Made by a program: the position numbers and the translations under genes. Source: Rallus limicola (taxonomy: Eukaryota > Chordata > Aves > Gruiformes > Rallidae). From it: DNA of 64,000 bases. A model generated the notes under the pieces. It saw nothing but the letters and a program-made list of their open reading frames with translations. It searched no databases and had not been told where the DNA came from. Below, in pieces: positions 14,701 through 25,806 of this stretch. Every line of letters starts with the position of its first letter. The stretch's first letter is position 1. Where the stretch lies: the NCBI GenBank assembly GCA_022605955.1, contig JAKCOZ010000003.1:63637439-63701438 (forward strand), written 5' to 3'.

Positions 14701-15839
14701 AATATTTGCAAATAAAGTCATTCTATTTCAGCCTTCCTCTCCTTGAACCTCCCATATCCTACTATTGACATAGTTAAGCCCAAAGATATATCTACCTCTT
14801 GGTAGTTGTAGCACTGTTCCTAAGGCATAAGTTAACAAAGGTGCACCAGCAATCAAACTTATAAAATGGAACTTAACGTGTGCAGCAATCAGCAGCTTAC
14901 CATTGGATTTCATTGCCATTGATCTAGAAACAACTGTAAGAATTTGGTAGAAAGAATTCCTTACTCAAGTATTTCTTGAATAATTTGGTTGTGAAAGTTT
15001 TGTGAAACCAATGAAGAATTACTGAAGATGTTATTGTGAGGAAAATCTTTGAAAATATTGAAGTTGCCATGCCTTTAAACTTCAGCTGGAGCAGTAAAAT
15101 TTGGTGTAATTGAGAAACAGTTGCTTAGCTCATTACAAAATCAGATGTGCTTTTTTGCGGAAATTAATGTGAAGACAAGAGGAAAAGAAAGGAAAAAAAA
15201 AAAAGACAAGAGAATCACTATATGGCTCATTACAAGTAAATTTGATTCTGTTCAAACAACCCTGACTACAGAGACATTTGAATTAGCAAAATGAGATACT
15301 TAGCAAGGGACTGGTACATCTCAGTCTTGCTGGACTGTCCTAGCTCTTCATCCCTGTAGTAGAAATCAATTGAAAAGACTCATTCATATTTCACGTCTGC
15401 TTATTACAGAGATGGTTTTTGTGTTAAGAATCTGAAAGTCCTAGATATGCTATTTCTAAAGCAGAAACAGAATAAGGAATGACACCCTTATGCTACAAAG
15501 CTAAAAAAGCCTCAGGAGTAAATTCCTGCATAATATTCTACTGTAGCAAGTGAGGGAACATTTTGCAAATTTTCTGTGTTTTCCCCTGCCCCGCCTTTTA
15601 CATGTCAGAAAGTGACATTTGTTTCACTCTGTTTTAGTGATAAAATCAGTGCTAGTGTATCATTTCACTCATTAAAAAAAAAATCATGAAGATTGAAATG
15701 TCAGTTTTCTCTAAAAGTAAGCATATTTCTCTCTACTTCTGCTGCTAACTGTGCAAGAAAGTCCATAGGAGGAGATTCCTAACCCAGCCATCAAAACCAA
15801 TACTGACAGGCTATAACTTGTAATCCAAGATTGACCTCA
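5725..15839. other. unique non-coding sequence
   Basis: About 10 kb without a supported gene. It contains a run of 14 A at 5979-5992, an octamer word ATTTGCAT at 6907-6914, a pyrimidine-rich stretch near 8930-9050, an AT-rich patch near 10390-10460, and a motif-dense block at 11070-11430 listed separately. The longest open frame, 166 codons on the minus strand at 12629-13129, has hydrophobic stretches but no recognisable family (see rejected items). Confidence 0.55.
11070..11430. promoter_or_regulatory. candidate enhancer-like block (homeodomain/TALE motifs)
   Basis: Many TAAT/ATTA-type homeodomain cores lie close together (for example 'caattaaatgaatttcat' and 'gatcaatcctaattgaat'). TALE-type TGACAG words occur at 11344-11349 and, on the other strand, at 11373-11378. 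The composition is smoother and less repeat-like than its surroundings. This is motif reading only; conservation has not been tested. Confidence 0.25.
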
Positions 15840-17070
15840 TTCAGTTTGTATAGGACTCTAGGGAGACTCTTAGGAACTACATACCGGTGAGTCTGACTTC
15901 CATCCCTGGTAAGATGACAGAGTCTATAATAAACAATAAAATCATACAGTACATGAATTATACTTTCTGTTGGGAAATAGTCAGCATGGCTCCTGCGGAA
16001 GTCCTACCTCAGTAGTCTGCTGGAGTTCTAGCAGAGTGACAGTAAACACATAGGTAAAAAGCAAACAAGATTCAAGAGAAGAGATTTTTCAAGAGAAAAT
16101 CAATAGGGATTGGTCCTGGAAGCAATTTTATTCAACATCTTTGTCCATAAACTGGAGAAGAAATAAGCAGAATAGTATCTGACTTTGTAGATATGATAAT
16201 AACTTCTAGAAAGTGAAAATGCTTTTCTGTTTTTAAGAAATTGCAGACAGATGTCATAAAACTAAACAAATGTTTGATGAACTCTGAGGTGGATAAACCT
16301 AAGTTACTGCAACTAAGAAAAAAACCCAAAAAATCCTAAATCATCACTGATGGTTCACAATGCTGAATACAAATCTGACAGTTATGGTTCAGGTAAGAAC
16401 CTTCATCTTCATATTGATAAGTGTCTGAAATCTTTATTCGATGTGCTGTGGCAGCTGAAAAAGCCAGTGAGATATTTGGGGCCTTCATGAAGGTGTTGAT
16501 AATGAGACAGGATACACCATTTTGCCTCTTAAAAGGTGTGGTGCCACCTGTGTGCCACATACTGAATTTAGGGAAGGTACAATGAAAGGCAAATAAAATG
16601 ATCAAGGTGATGTGGCAGTTACCTCCTGAGGGGAAATTGAAAGACTGTGACAATTCAGGAATCCAAAGCAAGATATCACCGAGATACACAAAAGGTGAAA
16701 GTACTGGATGAGCTGAATGGGAAAAAGTTCAACACATTGTGTAATAAAAGTAGTAGTAGGTTGGTTTCAAAAGGCAAATGAAAAAGTTTCTTTATATAGT
16801 ATGTGGTGAACCTCTGGAACCTGCTACGACAAGAGATTGTGTGGAAGGACAAAATCAGCTGGTTTATTTTAAAGGGACTAGACATTCACAGACAGTATGT
16901 CTGTAAAATTAAGATGAGGAATGGGAGTACAAAAGGAATAGTCTGCAGAAAGTGGTTGGTTTTGCGTGCTCTCCCTTAATAGCAACTCTTACTGCTTCTG
17001 CTGCAGACTAAACATTGGGATAGATGAACAATTGTTCTGATTCAATGGGCACTTCTTATTTTGCTATATC
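15840..17070 (+). repeat. ancient CR1/L3-like LINE, heavily decayed
   Basis: Reading from 15875 gives N-Y-I-P-V-S-L-T-S-I-P-G-K-M, the conserved NYRPVSLTS block at the start of CR1/L3 reverse transcriptase. About 100 bp later comes a decayed S-Q-H-G block. Around 16800-16830 'gtggtgaacctctggaacct' resembles the CR1 C-terminal V-N-L-W-N segment. Near 17020-17065 'attgttctgattcaatgggc' resembles the 3' UTR of old CR1/L3 elements. Frames are broken by many indels and stops, so this is much older than the three copies in 49.9-59.4 kb. The boundaries are approximate. The exact subfamily cannot be told by eye. Confidence 0.75.
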
Positions 17071-19302
17071 TATGTGCTACTTTGATGGTAGACATGATTT
17101 CTACACCCATATTCTCAGGCCATACATGCCAATTCTGAATCAAAACCCAAGTAACAGTGGTTGATCAGTTTCCTTCAAGCTAAATATCTATTCTAGAAAA
17201 GGGAATACAAGGCCAAGCTCAGCACTGTGCTAATGAAACTGCATGACCCAGCCCAGAGCTTACTTCATTTGGCCAGCTCAAAGCTGTGTGAGAACTAAGC
17301 GGGGTCTATTTGGAAAATATTTCACGAGTGTATTTCATTATGATCTGGTATGTCCAGGGTCAACAATCTACTGGCTATCTCCTGGGACACTGAGTCAAAT
17401 CCCCTGCTTCTGCAAACACCTTGTCATCTATGGCAGGAGGAATTTTAAGTGAGTTATTTTTCTGGAACTTTGAAAGAAATCAGTATGATCCATACTGGCT
17501 TCTGACTGAGGATATATTTAGTGAAACACTAGCTCATTATTTATCTTCTGGTTCTTTTATACCCCAGGTGGGCCAGTGGCATGAATATTTCAAAAGAGGT
17601 TTTGTTTATCACTCTGAACATAATATAAGAAAAAAATGGCTCTTCTCAGAGGCAGCTGCTTCTTCTGATCCAAGAGTTTGGGATGACCTGTAGCTGTCAT
17701 TTTTATAAACCTAGTCAGCAAGGGCACTGGAGTCTAAATGATACTGACTGATGCTATGGAAATAGCTTGTCCTCTGTGAAGACATTTTATCATAGCTCTC
17801 GTAATTGGAAGAGTGACTATAGATCCAAAGCAGGGATTCACCAGGGAAGTCCTTGTTATGGTGTTAGAAAAAACTTCTTTCTAGAAATAGTTTAGCAGCT
17901 ATGACCTATTTTTTGTAACCAGCTCATGACTAGGACTGTGGAATGGGTCAAATCCTGACCTCGTCTACTCTTTCCCAAGTCTGGAAACAGTGAGACTCAT
18001 CTTTGTTCCATTGCAGGTGTGGGGAAGGACATGGCTTAGGTTTGCAGAGCAATGGCCACAGTAAGTTAGGATCTCTTCAAGCTTTGCACTCAGGTGAAAG
18101 CCATCTTTGGCATGATCCCAGTGAAACGCATTCAGCAGACAACAGAATTACACATTCAACCTATTTGGCTGTATGCAGTAGCTCTGCTTACCTTTTAAAT
18201 CCAGAAAGGGGACAGATTGCCATCTGTTACTGCTAATGAAAAGTTGAGTGGCCCAAGACACCTATCCCTCAGGAGAAAGCCTGTCCACAGAGACAGTCCT
18301 GAAAACAAAAACTTCTCTGAACTTGCATTAACCAAACTATAGTTGGGGTCCCCATTACCTCCTTTTTATGAGACAATTGTGAGCTCCTCTCAAGTGTTTC
18401 AACTACCGCTGTGCTCCCACGTGCCTTGCATTTGTCTCTCTAGAAGTACAAACTCTTCACCTGGTTCGTGCACCATTACTACTCCTAAGGAGTGAGAATA
18501 CCTCAAAGTCTTGGGACTTTAAAAGTATTTGGGACTTTGAGAGTGCTTAGGAGACAAGCACTGTATGGAGAGATGCAGGTATAACCCTGAGTTCTATCTT
18601 CTCTTCCAAAGTAGAGAGCCAAAAAAGCCCTGACTTTAAACAAAAGCATTAAAGACCATGATAAAATAAGAAGTTTGTTTCCCCATAGGCTTTGCTGCTA
18701 AGCCCTAAGAATATAACGCAAATTGGATCATGCAATTAGCAGTAAATGGCACAAGGATACCTGGCTGCTCACATGATAGTTCCATGTGCAGCTTCTGAAT
18801 AGTTCTCAGAAGGACCTGAAATGCAGAAACTTTAAAGGGAACTTGGGGACCTAGCTTGCTACATGCTTCTACTCTGTATATTTAAGATTAGGAGACAGAC
18901 AAGACTATTATGTGTGACAGATGAATACACCATAGTTGCACCAAAAAAAACTATTTCAACTGTGGCATGGCATGTTGCTAAATCTAAAGTGAGGACAAAG
19001 CTAGCTGTGCACACTACAATGCTCATCAATAGACAGTACTAGTACTTTTAGTAGAATATATTTTTAAACTGGCCACGTTCTGATGCATCCTCTCTCATAT
19101 TCATTCCTCAGAACCTCAATAATGATCTGTGAGAACTCCTTTAAAACCCACCAGGCATAAAATCATTTGCAATAGAGTTCGTCAGCAAAAAGTATTTTGT
19201 AATAAATAGATAACTTCTGGGTCCTGTTTTTGATGTACAATCGGTGAGATTGCCTCTGCATGCAATGATGACAATAGGAGAGTCAGGTTGGGGGAAAAAA
19301 TG

Positions 19303-19320
19303 GGTTAATACATTAACCCT
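19303..19320. repeat. small perfect inverted repeat
   Basis: The sequence gggttaat-ac-attaaccc forms an 8-bp perfect stem with a 2-nt loop. It is followed directly by accctt-t-aagggt, a second short dyad sharing the ccc. It could be a dimeric protein-binding site or chance. Confidence 0.4.
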
Positions 19321-20472
19321 TTAAGGGTATGGGCTATTTTATGCATGTCTTATTCACATTCTAATTTTTGTTAGGATAGTGTCACTCCAGAGTCATTCAT
19401 TTATCTGAAGATTTTTAGATTTATTCCAGTGAGATCAAAAGACAAATTAAACTGACATCCAACAAATAGCCTTCTAAATATGTAAATCAAAAGATATGAA
19501 TCTGCAGTTATTGATAGGTACAAATTACCAGTAATTGGCCAGACGAGGTAAGAGGTTTTTCCTGCTCCACTTTTCCTCAAAAATCAGAGGAAAGAAATGG
19601 AATTAATCAAGAAACATTATTACAGGCAAGTCTTACCAGTGTTATTGTTCACTTTCATTAAAAAAAATATAAATTAGGAGTTCCAACCATTAAATTTGTC
19701 TGAAATTTATATGGATAAGAACAGAAATCTTAAAAAGTCTGGTTTTGACCAGTTTCCAACTCAGCTGCACAGATTGGTATTTTTGAATAATTCAGTCAGA
19801 GAAGCGTTTGACTTCCTGAGCGATTTAGACGTGTGAGTGAACCAGCTGAGGTTTGGTTATGTGATAAAAAAAAAAAAAAAAAGAAATTCCTTCTTCTTGA
19901 TTTCTAATATTGCTTTTCTTCCCAAAGGATGAAATGTAGGATGCATACAGGAGGTGGACCATAATAAGAGCCAGAGAGATACAGTATCATAAAGCCCTGG
20001 AGAAGTCCTCATATGAATTCTATTCTGAACTTCCTGGCTTAGGCCTCTGTCTACATCTTCCTGGTTTATTCTCTTTAGTTGTGCACTAACAACTTTAAGG
20101 CTCATGCAGCCTGTAAGCTGATTGCTTTGAATATAAATGGGTAGACTATTAAAAGCAGAATTTAGGCTTCTGGACTCATAAATCATAAAAGCAAGCATAA
20201 ATTCTGTGTTTTAGTGGAGATTTAAATTCCTAAATGGGTTTTATAGGAGCCACATAAGACCTATTGACAATACCCCTTTATGATAAAAAGTAAATAGAAG
20301 TGACAAAGTCAGAATTCAAAATGCCATTGCTTAGCTCCCACTAGCCTGAAGAAGACCAAAAAATGGCTGGAGGAAATCTCAGAGGGAAACAAATGATAAC
20401 ATGAAATTAAATGTGTAATATTCCTTTTTATGCTGTGTGTGGGAAAAAAGCACTCAGAGAATGAGCTGGTAC

Positions 20473-20487
20473 ATTTGCATAACAAAA
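20473..20487. promoter_or_regulatory. SOX-POU composite-like site
   Basis: ATTTGCATAACAA at 20473-20485 contains a perfect POU octamer (ATTTGCAT) immediately abutting a SOX-type AACAA core. This is the reverse complement of the known OCT4:SOX2 composite arrangement (CATTGTTATGCAAAT) apart from its last bases. The surrounding 20.39-20.82 kb lacks repeats. Occupancy is inference. Confidence 0.4.
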
Positions 20488-22044
20488 GAAATCAACAACA
20501 ACAACAAATTGCCATCGTGTTCAAAGCTGATAATTGCACAGATGACAACAAGAAAGAGCCTTTCTTCTCAGCTCTCTAGGGGACGAGCCTTGTCGAGATG
20601 AGGAAAAAAGGTGGAAAGTGACCCCACTTGCTTTCATGAAAATTAGCAAGCTCAGAAAATGTCTTTGGTGCAAGGGGGTGGCCAGTGAATGGTGTGAATG
20701 CTAATGAACACAATGAGGGCAGAGGCTCAGCCAATGTTCCCCTAATCTCCATCAGATGATCAACAACTGGCAGCATACTCTTCAAACCACCCTCATCCAG
20801 ACTACCAACATCCAACTCACCTTGTCAAGAGAAGGTTTTTTTGGGAAAGGGATTTTTGGGAGGGTTCTGGGGTTGGGTTTTTAGTTTTCTTTTGTTTTAA
20901 ATTTGTATTTGTTCTTCTGCTGATGGTTTCTTTCAGGGTTGCACTGAATTTGAATTCTTCAGGCCCTGTGAAATATGGCAATCTCTATTGTACAGCATGG
21001 TCCTAAATAATGATCCACATTTTTCCCAAGCCATTTATCTGAACATCTCTCCTTACTGGGATCAAGGGCAAGGCATTTGGAGTCAGTACTTCCTCTGGGG
21101 TTCCCAAGCAGTAGAAAAGTTCTTGTTCTGAAGAAAGAGGTACTTTTTTGGACACCAGCAGATCACCAATTGTAACTGGTTTTGTCAGCACGAAAATATG
21201 TATTTGCTTTGTCTGCAAGATGAAACATAATTCAATTTATCCAATGACTTCCTAGAAGTACTGTGACTCCAGATGTCTACTAAAAGTGCTGAATAGTGGT
21301 AGTACTTTTTTTTAATTATCCAGTGGTAGGTGTCCTTGAAAAGAGCTCTGAAATCCTTTGAAAGAATGTGACTGATGATGAAAGTCCTAGACAGAACAAC
21401 AAGCTCTAAGAGACGAGGACCAATTGATACATCCCTATTTAACTCCCCACTTCTTTCTTACTATTTTCCATCCCTTCATCAATAATGCAGCAGACAACAA
21501 AAATGAAGGAAGTCACAGAGTCTTATACTAGTCCTTCTTAGTCTAGGACAATCTCTAGTAGCACAAAAATAGCTCCCATTGGCAAATCTCCATAGATTTG
21601 AGGGGTTTAAGCCCCTGAAATCTGTCCTCTAACCTTATGGAAAATATCTATAAAATTTAAAGGAGTTTTAACCATCCAATTTAAGAAAAAGTCCTTTCAG
21701 AGTTTGAAAAGTTTAACACAAAAAACAATTTAGAGATATAAATTATTAAAGTCAGTGTATATTCGATAAGGCAGGATGTGTGCATGTATTTTAAAGTTTT
21801 TGTTACAGAATTCAGCAGTAGTTTTAATTTTTTGTCATGGTCAATAGGACTGATTAAAAAGCAAACAGTTCCTCCTTCAACCACCCTCAATAACATAGAG
21901 AAGAAAAACACAAATGTCTAAAATCAGTCAGGTATTGTTTTGTTTTTAAATCCCCTGGGATTTTTGTATTTGTTGTCTGATGTCTAGTTTGCTTTTATTC
22001 ATTCCAAAATAAATGGATGGCAGTCAGAGAGACCTTGAATAGAC

Positions 22045-22095
22045 AGACTGTTAAGGTACTTACATGAGATCCATGGGTTCAACCCTCAATAGCAG
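22045..22095 (+). repeat. tRNA-headed SINE fossil (MIR/CORE-SINE type)
   Basis: The stretch gttaaggtacttacatgaga, followed by a gggttcaaccc B-box (22075-22085), matches the head of amniote MIR-like SINEs, which typically read gttaaggcactcacctgaga ... gggttcaaatccc. The A-box to B-box spacing is as in a tRNA-derived promoter. Only the head is recognisable. The copy at 47.04 kb on the other strand is the same type. Confidence 0.5.
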
Positions 22096-24879
22096 ACAAA
22101 ATAGGAACTTTTGCCTGAGGCTTTAACATCCTAAATACCTTAACCTGTCAGTCCTTACAGTTGGAAGAATTTCATCTTGTATAAATAATGAAACATCTGT
22201 TGGAAAAGGAGATACAGGCATGAAAACTCTGTCATTGAGGGACTCATTTAGGAAGACTAAAGGCACAAATTCAAAACCTTCTTTGTTGAACAACGAAAAG
22301 AGAAGGTAAAAGGTGTTCCTATCACCTGGAAAAATGCAGTAAATCTTGGGGCTACATTCAGTCTCTCTTGATGGGTAGATTACTTCACCACAACCCTGGC
22401 CCACAGCTTGTGGCCAGTAAATACGAGAGGTCTTAGCTTTATTCTAACTGATAGTCAAAACATTCTGAATCCTCAAATATTTTTGTCTGCTACCAAAATT
22501 AAGCTTTAAGAAACAACCCTGAGCATACAGTGATTTGGAAAAGAATAACCACATAGGTAGGACTGATGATGGGTCCTCTAGCTATCTGCAGACTCCTGGT
22601 TAAAAGAAGTCTTATTTAACTTTCTAAACACATTTCACTTGAAAGCTACTATAGGTGCTCACTGTAAGACAAAATAAAATTCTATGTGTATGAAATATCT
22701 TCTGTATGAAGCTCAGATGTTTGCAACCCAGGACCATCATGCTCATGCTATGAGCACAGACAGCTTTGCTTCTGTCTCTGCTTCACCTCTACCAATCAAA
22801 AGAAAATTAGAGACCAGTTGTTTATAGGATCTGGGGAAAAGTTTGAGGTATTAACTAGTTCCAGATTAGTGATAAAATAAAAATATGAATCTGACTCATC
22901 TCCATGCACAAATGTGTGTATGTGGAGTTGAACATTTTGTTATTTACTTTGTTTTGAATGGGTTATAAGAGCAAGGCTTCCTTGTGTGAATTTGTAGAGC
23001 ATCTCATGAAGACTTAATCAAATGAGTAAGTTCTTTCTCTGCTTGTTTCCCTGCCTGGCTAATGGTATGCAAGACCTGTAGGCAATGGATGTAGCACCAG
23101 TTGGCACTTCTCTGGCTGCAAGTTCCACTAGATGCATCTTTAATAGGTTACTCCTGCCAGGCTTCACTTGAAGCAGAAAGTCTAGGGTCTACAGACAGAT
23201 GAGTTTTTCCAATTGACAGCAGGTGCATAGGCTGGACTGAGAAAACAAGAAGGAAATGGGACTAGTTTGCATCAATCCTAGCTAAGTGCAACAATCTGAA
23301 CTGCGGACAACTCTTTCTAATGGGCCGTGGGAGTTGTACTGAGAGTGATGAAGAGGTGGGCAAGCAGAGGAAAGGTGGGAAATGCTTTGAAGTGAAAGTC
23401 TTCAGACTAAACCCATCATGATGAATAATCAAGTACATATGCAAAACTGGTCTTGTGGTGCTGCCTAGGGGCCCATAAAAACAGTTGTCTACAGTGCTGG
23501 TCATTAGCAAAAGGCTGACTGTTAATACTGTTAATTTTCTGTAATGTACTTCAGTTTACTGATATGACAGACAGAGCTGGAAGCTCCTTCCTCAATATTT
23601 TAACCTAGTACCTGAACAGGGACAAGTAATTTCAGGCTTTGTGAAATTAATGAAGCCTATTTGCCAATGGCTGGCTCATAACTAGATTCTCTGATGTCTA
23701 ATAAAGGACAAGATCGATAAGCTGTTCCTTCAATGAAAGTACTGCTAGCACGTTTCCCCCCCTCCCCATTCTACCTGTTTCCAAAATTCATTTTAGAACT
23801 GAATATATTTGAGCTTTTTTACCCCCACTGTAATTTATCTGAAATCAGCTCAGAGTTTGAAAGTTGGACAGACACAGACTGATCATATAGTTTCCCCTTG
23901 AAGCCAGGTTTATAATTTTAGATTAAGTTAGAGCTGCTTAGGGATCTCCATGGCAGCACAATACCATTTGTTCAGCAAGCAAATTGTGATACCAAAATCA
24001 TTGCAACCTGACCTGAGTTGATTAACCTGTGCCTTACCAAAAATTGCCCCTCTCTGAGGGTCTGATATCACCATGCAGTCAGACCCTGACCATGTGTATA
24101 AGAAAGTAGTGCCCTATAGTGCTGGGAACTATCTGGCAAATATTAAGAAATTTCACAGTTTCATCAGGGAAGGAACTGGGTTTTAACCCAAATTGGCAGA
24201 TGGTAAAATGAAGGAAAAGGGAAAAATGGGTTATGTGAGTTTTTCAGGGAACGAAGAAAATGATCTTTATCTCCCACATATCAGCTTAGTACTTTCAATG
24301 ATATCCCATCTTTTAAACTTTGGTGATTTGGCATTTGGTACAAGCCTGTGGTACTTGGAGGGTTGAGTCTAGGGTTTGTTATGGTTTTGTTTCCCTTTAA
24401 CCAAATTAGGGTTGTTCACATGATGGCTTACATCAGGAGCAGAACTATTACTTTTCTCTCATTAATTCACCCACATAACAGAACCGCTTTCAACGTATGC
24501 AAAAAATTTCAACTCCTGCCCTGTGCTCTTCAGACACAAACCCAACCCCATGCTTTTATTACGTCAATCTACAGGAGAAGAGGGATGGCAACCTTTCCAA
24601 ATCCCATGCCCCTTGTCCTGCTTGAAATTGGATCTCTCCCCCTTTTATTTATTTCATTTCCTGTGCTCAGTGCACAATGAATCTCTCCAGGTTCATTTAT
24701 TCATTTCACTTTGGCAGTATGTCACTACACGGACAATCTATTGAGGATGAGATGGAAATAATATTACGCTACTGAGCTGATAATACCTGACTTTAATATC
24801 TCTTAGCAGTATCTCCATCGTGCTATGTCAGTGAAACAGATCAGACGGTGTAGGTCTCTAGTGTAAACCAAAAAGCCGT

Positions 24880-24909
24880 GGGGGGGAGGGGCGGGGGGGA
24901 GGGGTGGGG
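24880..24909 (+). other. G-quadruplex-forming tract
   Basis: Five G runs of 7, 4, 7, 4 and 4 bases are separated by single bases (A, C, A, T). Single-nucleotide loops with runs of at least four G are the most stable class of intramolecular quadruplex. It sits in otherwise AT-rich sequence with no CpG island around it. Confidence 0.85.
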
Positions 24910-25778
24910 AATACTTCTGCTATCAAAATGAAACTTCTAATACATCAGCAGCAGAAGGTGAAGGGGCAGCAGAATTGCAAGAGAACAGATCAGCTATCCT
25001 TCAAGTAGTGCCTCTGAGCTGGTAGCTAATAAACATCTGTATTTAACTCCAAGCACTTCTTTTCCCTCTTTTTTCTCCCATCTCCTTGTCTTGTCTGCTC
25101 CCACTAATACACTAGGTTGGTTATATATAGCTCATTTTAGTGACATCATAACCATTCCGTTGGTCATTATCATGTTACTTAAACAGATTTACGGTCTATG
25201 TGTTTGAATAAAAAAAGGACGAAGGGGGGATATTCAAGGAGCCATGAGAAAAGATATTCAAGGTGCAGTTAAGACAATTCTATGAAGCTCTGAGAGTGGC
25301 TTTGCTCTCTAAATCAAGTCAGTAAGTCTGTCTTGTAGGTGAGACACAGGGAGGGAGCTGTGACAACCTGATTATTGTCCTTGTTCCTTACATTTTTTGG
25401 CTGTCTTATCTTCAGAGGTTGTTTAGTTTTTCAGTATCACTGTTTCTGTACCTCCAGCTTTCCTGTAAGAGAGTGTCTTTTGCGCTTTCATGGCTAGATG
25501 GATATGCACATGCTAAGCATATTCATTCCTTTGGTTCAGTTGGTATGGCAGCAGTGGAGACTTTGGCTCAACAGTTGGCTCTAATAGACCCCAATCATGG
25601 GTGAGATTTGATCCTGAAAGCCAGTAATTTCATCTGAGGATGAGGATGAAGTTGGATAGAAGGATATTTCTAATGCGTTAAATATCCTCTGCTGCCTTAG
25701 CAAGCAGCTCATCAAAGGAGTCATTATCAGCATGAAATTTTTAAATGTGTGTTTGCAAATGATTCTATAAAGAAGGTG

Positions 25779-25806
25779 CCTGGAAGAGCCTTTCAGCTCT
25801 TCCAGG
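25779..25806. repeat. perfect 11-bp hairpin
   Basis: CCTGGAAGAGC (25779-25789) and its exact complement GCTCTTCCAGG (25796-25806) are separated by a 6-nt loop. Two G-T pairs could extend the stem at the base. The stem is too short for a canonical microRNA precursor. Confidence 0.7.

Larger units (their letters stand above)
17071..22044. other. unique non-coding sequence
   Basis: No supported gene. It holds a 17-A run at 19866-19882, a short hairpin at 19303-19320, the SOX-POU-like site at 20473-20487 followed by a short (CAA)n run at about 20492-20505, and a T/G-rich stretch near 20835-20910. Confidence 0.55.
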
